Part shown: positions 44,145 through 53,182 of the stretch, one piece after another
Layout: each line of letters starts with the position of its first letter
How positions within the stretch are numbered: position 1 is the first letter of the stretch
Source of the DNA: CBDBND01 sp965262665
Lineage (GTDB): Bacteria; Pseudomonadota; Alphaproteobacteria; Rhodospirillales; Rhodospirillaceae
DNA length: 64,000 nucleotides
Direction of reading: 5' to 3'
Assembly (NCBI GenBank): GCA_965262665.1
Contig: CBDHFR010000002.1
Span: forward strand, 248,001-312,000
The notes under the pieces: model-generated
Databases searched by the model: none
What the model was told of the DNA's origin: nothing
Seen by the model: the letters and a program-made list of their open reading frames with translations, nothing else
Program-made: the position numbers and the translations under genes

Positions 44145-44966
44145 TTAGTCCCGATCATATCCGGCGGCGGCGAAGTAGTTTTCGCATTCGGTTGAGGTGA
44201 AGGCGTCGATGGCGTCGGCAATGGCGTCCCACAGGTCGTCGACGGTTCTGGCGGCGGCCTTTCTCAGGAGCGCCTTGAGTTTGGCGAAGGCCATCTCGAT
44301 CGGGTTGCAGTCGGGACTGTAGGGCGGCAGATACAGCAGGGTTGCGCCGGCGGCTTCGATGGCCTGGCGGATGCCAGCGACCTTGTGGGCGGGCAGGTTG
44401 GCCATGACGACGCTGTCTCCGGGGTCGAGTTCGGGTACCAGGACCTGTTCCACATAGGCCTTGAAGGCAGCCCCATGCATCGGCCCGTCGAGGAGCATCG
44501 GGGCCGCCAGGCCGGAGAGGCGCAAGCCGGCGGTCAACGTGGTGGTCTTCCAATGGCCATGGGGTATGCCCTGGTTGCCCTTGAGGGCAAGGATATAGTC
44601 GGCGTCCTTGTCGATGATCTTCGCGGCGATGTTGCGCTGACAGCCCATGGCGTCGATGGTCACCGTCGCGCCGTTGATGGTCAACAGATCCAACAGCTTC
44701 GGGAGAGCGACGATCTCGTTGGATTTATCAGCCACCTTGGCTTGGCCAAGCACCAGGTTCTGACGTGTGCTCCACGCCGAGATCATGTGGATGCGCTTTG
44801 GCGCCGCCTTCCTGATAGGAGCGCCGCAGCGTCTTGCCGTCGATGGCGACGATGTCCGCGCCGCGCCCGGTGAGCGATGCCGCCCAGGCGATGAAGCAGT
44901 GCTGAAACTGTTCGGCATCAAGGGCTGCGAAGATGTCACCGCGTTGATCGTGTGAGGGCGTACCAT
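44145..44966 (-). pseudogene. Chimaeric transposase ORF, ISAs1 middle + IS630 C-terminus
   Basis: 273-codon frame. Codons about 61-134 (LVLGQAKVADKSNEIVALPK to ILALKGNQG) are ISAs1 transposase. From about 135 (PHGHWKTTTLTAGLRLSG) to the end it is IS630-type, with NLPAHK, LPPYSPDCNPIEMAFAKLK and the end NYFAAAGY. The usual IS630 Asp before NL(P/G)xHK is Ala189 here (VVMANLPAHK), so the catalytic triad is broken. The first 60 codons are out of frame; the ISAs1 start continues on another frame. Confidence 0.75.
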
Positions 44967-44996
44967 CCGTGAACGGCCGGAAACGGCGCAGAAACG

Positions 44997-45197
44997 TCAG
45001 TTTCCTCTCGCGTACTTGGCGATCTCGACCCAGCTCTCACAGCCGGCGGGCACGCCGAGAAGGCATAGCAGCAACACTTCGTCGAGGGGATAGAGGACCG
45101 TGGCGCGTTGCCGCGGGTCGTCGAGATCGGTGAAATGCTCCAGGAAATCAACAATCTGATTAAAGGCCTCGTTCGCCGTTCCAAACCGTCGCGTCAT
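44997..45197 (-). pseudogene. ISAs1-family transposase N-terminal fragment
   Basis: 66 codons: MTRRFGTANEAF..., then FLEHFTDLDDPRQRATVLYPLDE and LLLCLLG, the conserved start of ISAs1 transposases. The frame ends at KYARGN through a shift; the continuation RPFTDGTPSHDQRGDIFAAL and IDGKTLRRSY can be read in other frames toward 44770. Confidence 0.8.
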
Positions 45198-45246
45198 TTC
45201 TGGGATCCTTCTTGCGAATCAAAAGGATCAATAGCGATTCAGACTT

Positions 45247-45810
45247 CTACACTCTTGTCATCCTCAAATTCACCCGATTGCCCTGCAGCCGTTCCTGCTT
45301 CCTCTTGCTTTTCTCCCACCGAAAGAGAATGTTGTTCCCAATCACCAACGCCTCAACCACCATTCCGATCAAATGATGCTGGATCGGCTCCCGCCGCCAA
45401 CGTCGTTCCTTCACGCTCTTACTATCCGGCTCCCACACTCGCAGCCGTTCCGGTATGTCCGCGCCCATCGCGCGCATGCAGTGCTTGAGAACTTCCAGCG
45501 CCAATCGATAGGCTGGGTTGCCTTCGTTCGCGAACAACGTGTCGAGGATTTCGGGGTTACAGTCGCCGTGCAGAAACCGGTGCGCCAGCATGCCGGCTTC
45601 CCGCCCATCCGGATCGTCGGGCAAGCCTACGGGCACTTTCCCGCCTTCCAGCAGCATGTCTTCCATCTTTCTGGTTTGGCTCTCACGAAACTCGGGCATC
45701 GAGATTTCATCCGGTTCCAGCACTCCTACAGCCTTCAGGTAAGCGCGGGCGGTGTTCTTCGCTTTTTCGTACTCGCTCTCGATGTCTGATTGTGCGTCGG
45801 TACCGCTCAC
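45247..45810 (-). CDS. Unknown protein downstream of integrase 3, C-terminus replaced by ISAs1 end
   Basis: I place the start at GTG 45810 with AGAGGGAG upstream, 15 nt after the integrase stop; the longer frame would overlap the integrase. About 187 residues, helical, no known family. Words such as MAHRFLHGDCNPEILDTLFANEGNPAYRLALEVL may be useful for searches. The last dozen residues (GNRVNLRMTRV) are encoded by the ISAs1 terminal repeat, so the natural end has been cut off after KQERLQ. Order with the integrase suggests it belongs to that element. Confidence 0.55.
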   Translation of the reverse strand: MSGTDAQSDIESEYEKAKNTARAYLKAVGVLEPDEISMPEFRESQTRKMEDMLLEGGKVPVGLPDDPDGREAGMLAHRFLHGDCNPEILDTLFANEGNPAYRLALEVLKHCMRAMGADIPERLRVWEPDSKSVKERRWRREPIQHHLIGMVVEALVIGNNILFRWEKSKRKQERLQGNRVNLRMTRV

Positions 45811-45824
45811 CAGCTTGTCTCCCT

Positions 45825-46673
45825 CTATGGCCGCGCCATTGGAACAACCGTTTCGCCCGCATCGCTTGCCAGATACGCGGCCCACCGATCCATCAGCTTG
45901 CGGCGGCGGTCCAACAGGTCCGAGCGGGCATAGGCGCCCTCGGCGCCCTTCACGACGTGGGCAAGGCAGGCTTCGGCAACCTCTCTGGGTACTTGGGCTG
46001 ACTCCGAACACCAGTCCCGGAAGGTCGAGCGGAAGCCGTGCGGAACGGCGCCTATATCGAGTTCCCGCAACAGCTCGGAAAGCGTCGAAGCGGACGTGGG
46101 CCTGCCTCCGGCCGGGGCCGGAAACACCAGGCCGCTTCCGTCATCGAGTTCCCGCGCTTCGTCGAGGATCTCCAGCGCCCGGGAAGATAGCGGAACGCGG
46201 TGCTCGCGTGCGCCCTTCATTCGCTCGCCGGGAATGGTCCATATCGCCGTTTCCATATCGAACTCGGACCACAAGGCGCCCCGGACCTCGCCGGAACGCG
46301 CGGCGGTCAGAACCAGGAACTCGAACGCCAGGCGAACCGATAAAGAAGCCTGGGATTCCCTTACCATGCGGATCACATCGCCGGCCTCGGAGTGGTGAAC
46401 GGCGCGAAAATGCTTAGGCGTGTCACTAACTTTCGGTAACGCGGCCGCAATGGCGTCGCCGGCGGGATTGTCGGTACGATACCCGCCAAGACCAATGTCG
46501 CACTGCCGTCCGCGCACGAACGTTCGTAAAACCCACGACTTTGAGCCGCCCGGCTTGACCATAAGATACAGGCCGTTGCCGTTGCCGTCGCCGTGCCGTC
46601 CCGGCTCCGTCACCGTTGCCGCGAACCTGGCCGTCAGTTTCCCAGCCACCTGCGTTCCCTCCTCTGATCCCAC
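45825..46673 (-). pseudogene. Tyrosine recombinase / P4-type integrase 3 with in-frame deletion
   Basis: 282 residues instead of about 390-400. The N-terminal domain (KLTARFAATVTEPGRHGDGNGNGLYLMV) is followed by RQCDIGLGGYRT, and then the catalytic domain begins at once (DNPAGDAIAAALPKVSDTPKHFRAV). The core-binding domain of about 110 residues is missing. Catalytic residues remain: ARSGEVRG (Arg), HGFRSTF (HxxR), LAHVVKG (His), GAYARSDLL (Tyr). Without the core-binding domain it should not recombine, although the frame is open. Confidence 0.8.
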
Positions 46674-46871
46674 ACTATGAGCGGGAACGTAGTAGTATTC
46701 GGTAGAACCGTCAAGCTGTCAGAGGCAACAGAACATATTGATTATAAAGGATATTTTAGCATTCCCCAGAACGCTGTAGATGTGCTGAATGCGGACTTTT
46801 ACTCCGCGATAGTCAGATTATCCGGCTAATTCCACTGACCATTTTGTCTCCGGGATTCACATCTGCTTGCC

Positions 46872-47435
46872 TCAGTCCGATTCCCCCTGACACTCATGCG
46901 GCACGTCGCTACCGAGCAGGCCGGCGGCCTTAAGTTCCTTGATGAAGCCGAACATCTCTCGATCCTCTAAACGGTCAGGATAAAGGATGCCGTCGAGGTG
47001 ATCGCATTCGTGTTGGACGACGCGCGCATGAAACCCCTCCGCTTTCCGGTCAATCTTCCTACCGTCCGCATCCAGTCCGCGATAGCGTATGCGTGTATAG
47101 CGGGGAACCAGGCCGCGCATGTCGGGCACACTCAGGCAGCCCTCCCAATCCGAATCTATCTCTTTACCAATGGGCGAGATTTCCGGATTGAGCAGGATCG
47201 ATAGCGGAATTGGAGGGGCATCGGGATAGCGCGGGTTCTTGTCGATTCCGAAAATCACAACGCGAAGCGGCATGCCAATCTGAGGCGCGGCCAAACCCGC
47301 CCCGTCGAAGGCCTTCGTAGTGTCCAGCATGTCGGTAATCAGGTTAGCGAGTTTGTCGTCGTCAAACCGGTCTACGGCATTCGCCTTCAGTCTTAGTCGT
47401 GGATCACCCATCCGCAGGACTTCGCGTACCGCCAT
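46872..47435 (-). CDS. def: Peptide deformylase
   Basis: A 187-residue metalloenzyme that removes the formyl group from the N-terminus of new proteins. The three motifs are present: GAGLAAPQIG (46-55), EGCLSVPD with metal ligand Cys100, and QHECDHLDG with His142 and His146 as ligands and Glu143 as the catalytic residue. Full length. No methionyl-tRNA formyltransferase gene (fmt) is adjacent, and the surroundings are IS debris; a second def copy elsewhere in the genome is possible. The second motif EGCLS (not the variant of mitochondrial forms) is standard. Confidence 0.93.
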   Translation of the reverse strand: MAVREVLRMGDPRLRLKANAVDRFDDDKLANLITDMLDTTKAFDGAGLAAPQIGMPLRVVIFGIDKNPRYPDAPPIPLSILLNPEISPIGKEIDSDWEGCLSVPDMRGLVPRYTRIRYRGLDADGRKIDRKAEGFHARVVQHECDHLDGILYPDRLEDREMFGFIKELKAAGLLGSDVPHECQGESD

Positions 47436-47515
47436 TTTCCTATCTCATCCTCATACCTAAGAGCAGCTTTTACCTTACGATATCGACACCAGATTTATTT
47501 GCCAGTCTCTCCAAC

Positions 47516-47600
47516 CCTGTTCCTTCCGAAGACTCCATCCACACAGAGTTACGGAGCATCATCACCTAGTTCAAGCGGGTGAGGTTTTCGGAAAGGATAG
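47516..47600. repeat. 80-bp dispersed repeat, copy 2
   Basis: Starts CCCTGTTCCTTCCGAAGAC and ends GTGAGGTTTTCGGAAAGGATAG. Same ends as copies at 37991 and 51326. Confidence 0.5.
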
Positions 47601-47645
47601 CCACCGTCCTGGGGACGTATCGTTTCGCTCAGCGAAACAGCGAAG

Positions 47646-47794
47646 ATGAACGGCGTCGAACCCTATGCTTATCTCAAGGCAACCCTCAAGGCCATCGATG
47701 CGGGCTATCCGAACAATCGCCTCGACGAACTCCTCCCCTGGAATTTCGAAAGCAGGTCAAGCTGAAATCGAGGTGTGGTGTAGCCATCGCTTAC
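47646..47794 (+). pseudogene. IS66-family transposase C-terminal stub and right end
   Basis: ATG 47646 to TGA 47765 reads MNGVEPYAYLKATLKAIDAG, then DELLPWNFESRSS, the usual end of IS66 TnpC. Some 30 bp later the sequence CCATCGCTTAC is the typical IS66 terminus (GTAAGCG on the other strand). The rest of the element is gone. Confidence 0.7.
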
Positions 47795-47844
47795 ACGGGA
47801 GCGATCCGCCAATGGCATGTTGCGATCTGTGAGGTCAACCGATA

Positions 47845-47994
47845 TCACCCCGCGAATTCCGCGATGCGGCTTGCCGTGCGGTTGGCGGTGGCCTTGAGCG
47901 GGTCGTTGGCGAGATGGGCATAGCGCGCCGTGGTTTCAACTTTGTTGTGTCCCAATAATTTTCCCATCCCCTTGCCAATCAGCAATCTGCCACT
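47845..47994 (-). pseudogene. Tyrosine recombinase C-terminal stub
   Basis: The minus strand reads GKLLGHNKVETTARYAHLAN and then DPLKATANRTASRI, the end of a phage-type integrase with the His and the nucleophile Tyr. It is cut upstream by an IS630 end at about 47994. A fourth, unrelated integrase trace. Confidence 0.7.
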
Positions 47995-48351
47995 AGAGCA
48001 TTTCTGTGTCTGAATGAATCGCGAGGGATTCACACGCCGGCAATTTTGTGATTCAAACTGCGTGCTGGGTAGGAGGTCAGCATGCATGGCTCAGTATCTA
48101 TCAGAAGATCTTCGCATCAGGGTAATCGGCGCGATTGAAGGCGGGATGTCGCGCAACGGGGTGGCCAGGCGGTTCGCTGTCAGCATCGCCAGCGCGGCGC
48201 GCTGGATGGATGAATATTTGCGGACCGGGCGGACGGCGCCGAAGCCGCACGGCGGCGACCGCCGTTCCGGCCGGATCTCGATCCGACAAGGCTGGTGTTC
48301 CTCGACGAGACTGGCGTATGATCGAGACTAAATTGAATCTGCTCTAGGTGG
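47994..48351 (+). mobile_element. IS630-family remnant with large internal deletion
   Basis: Ends CTAGAGCA at 47994 and, reversed, at 48351. ATG 48086 opens MAQYLSEDLRIRVIGAIEGG with a helix-turn-helix (SRNGVARRFAVSIASAARW) of IS630 transposases. After about 60 codons it jumps to DPTRLVFLDETGV in another frame and reaches the right terminus. Not functional. Confidence 0.7.
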
Positions 48352-48605
48352 CGCGGGACGGCAAGGGGGGAGAACAAACGGTGGGCCGGGTAACGGCGAT
48401 ACGGATAACGGCAAGCGGCTTGAGACGCCGTCGGCGGCGGTGCTGGGACTCGTCCGAGGCAGCGCTCGGACACTGGTTGCCGGGTTCGACGGCCCGGCGG
48501 GAGCGCACCAAACCGGGTTTGGCTCTCAGGAACTGGGCGTTACGGTGAAGTGACGGCGGACAACCGGGCACACGGCCCGGGTTTTCCGGTTCGGTTGAGT
48601 GTCAC

Positions 48606-49346
48606 CTATTCGCGGTTGCCCAGGTACATGAGCAGGAACTGGAACAGGTTGACGAAGTTGAGATACAGCGCCACAGCACCCATCACCGCGACGTGTTCCT
48701 CAATCGGTGAACCGCCGACGTGGAAGTAGGAGTTCTTGATGCGCTGGGTGTCATACACCGTCAGTCCGGCAAAGATCAGCACACCGACGACGGAGATGAC
48801 GAAACTCAGCATGGTCGACGGGAAGAAAAAGCTCGCGATCATCGCCAGGATCAAACCGATCAAGCCCATGAGCAAGAACGTACCGAAGCCCGACAGGTCC
48901 TTCTTGGTGGTGTAGCCCACCAGGCTCAGCCCGGCATAGGCACCGGCCGTGATGATGAACGTGCGCACCACACTGACCCCGGTATAGGTCAGCAGGATTG
49001 TCGACAAGCCGACGCCCATGGTGACGACAAACAGCCAATAGAGCATTTGCAGCGTCTTGGCCGAGCGTTTTTGCCAGGTGAAACTCATAAAAACGATCAG
49101 GCCCAACGGCAGGAACATGGAAATCATGCCAAGTCCGGTGTAGCCGACGATGCGGCCGCCATCGACCTGATAGAACAGGTTCATCAAGCCCGAGTTGGCG
49201 ACGGCGTAGGCGACGATGCCCGACAACAGCAGGCCGGAAGCCATGTAGTTGTAGACACGTAGCATGTAAGCCCGCAGGCCTTCGTCCATGACGGCCGTTG
49301 CGGCCCGCCTGTCTGTCATCGTTCTGCGTTCGAGTTCGGTAGCCAT
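48606..49346 (-). CDS. Bax inhibitor-1 / YccA family membrane protein
   Basis: A 246-residue inner-membrane protein with seven hydrophobic spans, of the TMBIM/BI-1 family. Start at ATG 49346 with GAGGGG upstream (the GTG at 49358 is within that site). Family traits include the N-terminal MDEGLRAYMLRVYNYMASGL and the C-terminal VYDTQRIKNSYF with the conserved Asp, ending with ALYLNFVNLFQFLLMYLGNRE. In bacteria such proteins are linked to calcium leak, envelope stress and FtsH interaction (YccA). Monocistronic here. Confidence 0.92.
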   Translation of the reverse strand: MATELERRTMTDRRAATAVMDEGLRAYMLRVYNYMASGLLLSGIVAYAVANSGLMNLFYQVDGGRIVGYTGLGMISMFLPLGLIVFMSFTWQKRSAKTLQMLYWLFVVTMGVGLSTILLTYTGVSVVRTFIITAGAYAGLSLVGYTTKKDLSGFGTFLLMGLIGLILAMIASFFFPSTMLSFVISVVGVLIFAGLTVYDTQRIKNSYFHVGGSPIEEHVAVMGAVALYLNFVNLFQFLLMYLGNRE

Positions 49347-49621
49347 GGTGCCCCTCACAAAAGTTGCAGTAAGTGATCTCGGGATGAGATCCCAGAGCCG
49401 ACAGTGAGTTCAATATTGGGTGTTTCGCCCCCGTGTTCAACGGAAATCAATCGGAATCTACCGTGTCCATTTCAACTGGATGCGGTTTTCGCAAGGGATA
49501 ACCATCGCAAAATAGTGCAGCTTGCGCTGCACGCCGCACCGGGCTGTATAAATCCACAGAATACATCTCCCGCCCTTAGCTCGTTCGCCTCGGGGCATTG
49601 TCAGAAGAAACGTGTCCCTCC

Positions 49622-49782
49622 AGCATTGTCAGATTAAATCTGCTTAGTCGTCTCTCCCTGTCTCTTATTGGGATTTCAGGGCACAAAACGTGTTTTGTCT
49701 GGCTTAGACCGGACAAGCACGGGCGACAAAGCTGGCTCAACAACGGGAAAATTCTAAACTACGATTCTAGTCTAACAATACC
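49622..49782. mobile_element. MITE-like element, copy 1 (about 160 bp)
   Basis: Starts GCATTGTCAGATTAAATC and ends GATTCTAGTCTAACAATAC, i.e. imperfect terminal inverted repeats. The inner part matches copy 2 at 51594 (for example the block around GGCTTAGACCGGACAAGCAC). No coding capacity. Confidence 0.75.
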
Positions 49783-49789
49783 CTAACCC

Positions 49790-49980
49790 GGCCGACATGC
49801 TTACGCCTTAAGGCCGAGACTTGGTGCCGTAGGGCCATGTTCTCGGCAACCAGTTGTCGCGGTCCCTTGACCATGGTCAACAATGCTAAGAAGAACAATC
49901 TGACGAACGATATCATCCCAAGCGGATTACAGAGGATCGACCCGCTTTACAAACGGGTCAAGTTCTCCAAAGGGACAGAT
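49790..49980 (-). pseudogene. Integrase-core transposase N-terminal remnant, copy 1
   Basis: From ATG 49909 the minus strand reads FFLALLTMVKGPRQLVAENM and then ALRHQVSALRRKHVGRV, the LxxENxALRxQL(x)LRR start of an integrase-type DDE transposase. The rest is missing. The upstream leader ends in a TCTGTCCCTTTGGAGAA-type terminus. Confidence 0.55.
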
Positions 49981-50072
49981 TAAAAGCGACGACAAGAATT
50001 CAGATTCCATAACGGCCCTTTTCGCTCATCAGGAGGCGAATTCGGAAGTCAACGGTGTGATGAGAACTTGCG

Positions 50073-51179
50073 TCAAGATAGCGCAATCGCGATCTGCTTT
50101 AGGAGACGAATAAAGTTTTCGTTGCTATCGTCGCTCTTCCAGCGATTGATGAATCAACAGACAATCTGGATGTTGCCACGGCTGTAACCGAGATCGCTGT
50201 CGATGCGGTCCGGTGATGCGCACATCTCACGATCACGGATCTCGGGGGGCAGCCCCAGAGGGAGACCTGAGAGGGCGCAGCGGCCGTTCTGCGTTCGGAT
50301 AAGCTCGGCGATGTAGGCTTCGAGTTCCAAGCGGCTCATATCACAGTCTTTTTCTTTGACCCGACGCTCGACAATCTGTCCGTTCGCGCTTGATACGGTC
50401 TTCAAAATGCTATTAGCGATCTCGTATGCGGCCATCTCAATGGGGCCGTAACTCGTCGTCATGCTGGAGCCCACGGTTGACCGCCTGCGGCCATCGCGTG
50501 GCCAATTCCCAATTACCCAGATGAACGAGTGCGAATCCAGAAGCCGAATCGAAGGGTCTTCAAGGGCTGTTATCAGCATCGGACGAAGTCTGCGGACGAT
50601 CTCGAGAAATCCCACATAGTTGTCCCAGGAACATTGGCTGGCCAATGGGTAATGCAGTCCCAATTCACCAAGACCAGCTTGGAGGCTCTGGGGGCGTGCC
50701 GGTGTGAAACGCTCAAGATCCTTGAGGAACCATAAATAGCTAAGCAGAGGATAGTTACGCCCGAGTATGTCAATCGCTTCTTCGAACAGCTCTGCCTCAT
50801 TACGGACTTCTCGGTACAGCTCGAAAAACAGCCGTTCAAGGGGTGCAGAGCGCTGTTCGTCAAGCGCGCGATCAAGAGCGATCTGACTGCGGGTACCTTC
50901 ACCGTTTCTGTCATCCCAGGTTAGCAGGTTGTTTCCGGGAACCGTGATTGAGTGGATCACACGCTCCAGGATCGCGCCGGTGCCGATATCTGTCTCGAGC
51001 CACGATTCCGATGCGAGCCAGCGCCGTGCAACCGTGTGCACTCTGGCTTTGTAGCCCTCTTCAACGTCGACGACGCCTTGGCGAAAACTTACGAATTCAC
51101 GACCACGAGGCTCGTGAGCACGAATGATCGCACGAAAGAGCTTGAGTGCCTTCTCCAAGTCTTGCTGTTTGATCTGCAT
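50073..51179 (-). pseudogene. HNH endonuclease-like protein with a premature stop near its end
   Basis: 341 codons, then TGA (50154-50156), then 26 more codons in the same frame (FINRWKSDDSNENFIRLLKQ...) to TGA at 50073. Related proteins read VCRFINFWK at this place, so a CGA to TGA change has probably truncated the gene. The C-terminal part has the HNH-like pattern: CALSGLPLG, then SPDRIDSDLGYSRGNIQIVC. The first 270 residues are helical and without recognised domain. The stop removes only the last helix; partial activity is possible. The frame starts at ATG 51179; no neighbours in operon. Host-defence or mobile-element nuclease is a reasonable inference. Confidence 0.6.
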
Positions 51180-51325
51180 ACGATACGCCTCCGTTGCAGA
51201 AGGTAGCTCAGAGTCGATTATAGATCTTCAAAGGTCAGATCTCACAAAGGCGAGCCATCTTATTTCATGCCCACGGGCAAATATTCAGTCTCTGCCCGTT
51301 CACGGCGGGCGTCTTCTGTGTCGAG

Positions 51326-51408
51326 CCCTGCCCCCTTCGAAGACATCATCCACACCTGGACGGCGTCCAACATGAAAATCGGCGGATGAGCTTTTCGGAA
51401 GGGACAGG
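51326..51408. repeat. 80-bp dispersed repeat, copy 3
   Basis: Starts CCCTGCCCCCTTCGAAGAC and ends GCTTTTCGGAAGGGACAGG; see copies at 37991 and 47516. Confidence 0.5.
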
Positions 51409-51593
51409 AACCTAACATACATCGTCACAGCAAGTCGGATGATCTCGGGCGAACTTTTGAAATAACGGAAGGGATTGTGCATTCCTCAAGGCTGAGGGAC
51501 CTCGTTAGATGGCTCGAGCCGATTTACACTGACAATGCCCCTCCCGACACTCTCGGGCGCAGCTTCCGCGCATCCGCTTGAACCCCATTTTTC

Positions 51594-51756
51594 GGCATTG
51601 TCAGATTAAATCTGCTTGGTCGTCTCTCCCTGTCCCCTTTTGGGGATTTCAGGGCGTACGAACAGGTTTTGTCTGGCTTAGACCGGACAAGCACGGGTGG
51701 CGAAGCTGGCTCAACAACGGGGAAGTTCTAACATACGATTTTAGTCTGACAATGCC
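51594..51756. mobile_element. MITE-like element, copy 2 (about 163 bp)
   Basis: Starts GGCATTGTCAGATTAAATC and ends GATTTTAGTCTGACAATGCC: near-perfect terminal inverted repeats of about 20 bp. Most of its length matches copy 1 at 49622. Supplies the 3' end of the reading frame that follows on the minus strand. Confidence 0.8.
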
Positions 51757-52035
51757 CCGGCAGTGCAAATCTAGCGCTCCAGCTTCCCTACTTATGGCGA
51801 AGTGCTGGCCGATCAGATCGCTGGTGCCGATTCCGTAGAAATCGATACCGATGAGGAAGAGGGCAACCGCCTGCAGTTTTATTGAAGCGAATTCCGTATC
51901 GTTGCCGGCATCTGTGACCCGTTTCCAGTTGCGGACCTTTTGAGGTGGCGGCACCGCCGTGATGAGAGTAGTCACTGACGCTTCCCAGGACGGAAACACG
52001 AGATAGCGGGTAGTGGAGTAGAGATATTCGAACAT
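51649..52035 (-). CDS. Hypothetical protein, tail derived from the MITE
   Basis: A 128-codon frame starting MFEYLYSTTRYLVFP. The first about 90 codons (to LDLHCRGIV) lie outside the MITE and include a hydrophobic stretch (LQAVALFLIGIDFYGIG). The remainder is MITE sequence. No family recognised. It may be a disrupted short membrane-associated protein. Confidence 0.3.
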   Translation of the reverse strand: MFEYLYSTTRYLVFPSWEASVTTLITAVPPPQKVRNWKRVTDAGNDTEFASIKLQAVALFLIGIDFYGIGTSDLIGQHFAISREAGALDLHCRGIVRLKSYVRTSPLLSQLRHPCLSGLSQTKPVRTP

Positions 52036-52356
52036 AGGAATCCTGGGTCTGAGTTCGTCGCGCGCTTCGTTCTACCGCGTTCATGGCTCGCGTCCGTCGT
52101 GATCGATCAGGGCCGTCGCCTCAGGGTCATCGCCTCAGGGCCATCGGCAGCGGGCGGCTGGAAGGTGACGCCGGTGATCGCCGCCGCGAGCTGACCATCG
52201 CGGTGGCATAAAAAAAGGGCGAAGTTTTTGTGCTGCAAGCGTCGCTGTTCGACGGCTAAGCCCTTTGGTAGATCACCCGAATGTTTTGGTGGTGGACCCA
52301 TCATATGTAATGATTCCAAATCGTAATTCCCATTTGCGCCCTTGGATCGGGAGACC

Positions 52357-53022
52357 ATGCGTATGCTGAGATTCGCTGAAGAAATCATACTGCTGCTGCT
52401 CGACGACAAGGGCGGGCGTTTCGTTGATACACCTTCGATGACCCTTGAGTATGCGCTTGCCGGCGCGGTTCTGATGGATTTGGCGCTGGAGGGCCGTATT
52501 GACACCGATCCGGAACGGCTCTTTGTGATCAATCCGACACCGCTTGGGGATGATTTGCTCGATCCCACCCTTGAACGCATCGCGCAATGTGCGGAGACGC
52601 ACGCCCCTATCCACTGGATCGATCAAACGGCCACCTATGCCAGTGGTATTCATGAACGCGCTCTCGCCCATCTCGTCGAGCGCGGTATTCTAGAACAGGA
52701 GGATGGCCGCTTCATGTGGGTGTTCCAGACGCGGCGCTACCCGGTCATTGATAACAAGACTGTCCGAGAAGTGAAGCTGCGGATCATGGGGGTTCTGTTC
52801 AGCGATGAAATTCCGGATGCGCGCGATATCGTTATCATCTCCCTTTCCGATGTATGCGGTATTTTCCGGGGTATACTTTCCACTCGGGAATTGAAGGATG
52901 CCGCCCAACGTATCGATCAAGTCCGCAAGATGGACTTGATCGGCCGGGAGGTCTCGAAAGCAGTGTGGGACATCGAATTGTCTCTCGCCGAGGCTGCTGC
53001 TGCTGCACCGCTGATGCGCTGA
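52357..53022 (+). CDS. GPP34 (Golgi phosphoprotein 3-like) family protein
   Basis: 221 residues from ATG 52357 (GGGAG just upstream). The GPP34 fold is recognisable from the start, MRMLRFAEEIILLLLDDKGG, then EYALAGAVLMDLALEGRI and LVERGILEQEDGRF, with a late DIVIISLSDVCGIF. In eukaryotes GOLPH3 binds phosphatidylinositol 4-phosphate and keeps glycosyltransferases in the Golgi; bacterial members have no established role and probably bind anionic membrane lipids. The next gene is a STAS protein 160 bp on. Confidence 0.85.
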   Translation: MRMLRFAEEIILLLLDDKGGRFVDTPSMTLEYALAGAVLMDLALEGRIDTDPERLFVINPTPLGDDLLDPTLERIAQCAETHAPIHWIDQTATYASGIHERALAHLVERGILEQEDGRFMWVFQTRRYPVIDNKTVREVKLRIMGVLFSDEIPDARDIVIISLSDVCGIFRGILSTRELKDAAQRIDQVRKMDLIGREVSKAVWDIELSLAEAAAAAPLMR

Positions 53023-53182
53023 AGCGCGATCACCCGGTGAGGCTGGTCGCTCACCACCCCTTTTTCAGGATAGGCCGACCTTCACGGCCAACCACACATA
53101 ACATTCGCCTCCAACTAAGACGGGTATGGGCGATCAAACGAACCCAACGTATGATCCGCATCGGCAGGAACCTTGGAGACGA

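Larger units (their letters stand above)
44133..45285 (-). mobile_element. Composite remnant: ISAs1-family 5' part joined to an IS630-family 3' part
   Basis: Left end 44133 starts CTAGAGCAGATTC, the IS630 terminus also found at 48330-48351. Right end is the ISAs1 terminus: CAGGGCAATCGGGTGAA on the minus strand from 45285. The change from one family to the other is near 44564. Details of the reading frames are given with the ORFs. Confidence 0.75.
49592..51541. mobile_element. Possible 1.95-kb unit with GGGGCATTGTCAG ends around the HNH gene
   Basis: GGGGCATTGTCAG at 49592-49604 is matched in inverted orientation by CTGACAATGCCCC at 51529-51541. The same terminal word bounds the two short MITE-like copies inside (49622) and just outside (51594) this interval. 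No clear target duplication is visible. It may be a larger relative that mobilised the HNH gene, or several overlapping short elements. Confidence 0.3.

Noticed and set aside
45752..46417. Long plus-strand frame opposite integrase 3
   Set aside because: Arginine/proline-rich shadow of the GC-rich integrase gene, with no ribosome site or family resemblance.
24380..46673. A single integrative element bounded by integrases 1 and 3
   Set aside because: The two integrases face each other on opposite strands, no matching attachment repeats are seen, and integrase 3 is defective. Several overlapping elements are more likely.
50154..50156. Recoding of TGA as selenocysteine in the HNH-like gene
   Set aside because: Relatives have Arg here, no selenocysteine-insertion hairpin is apparent after the codon, and a simple nonsense mutation explains it.
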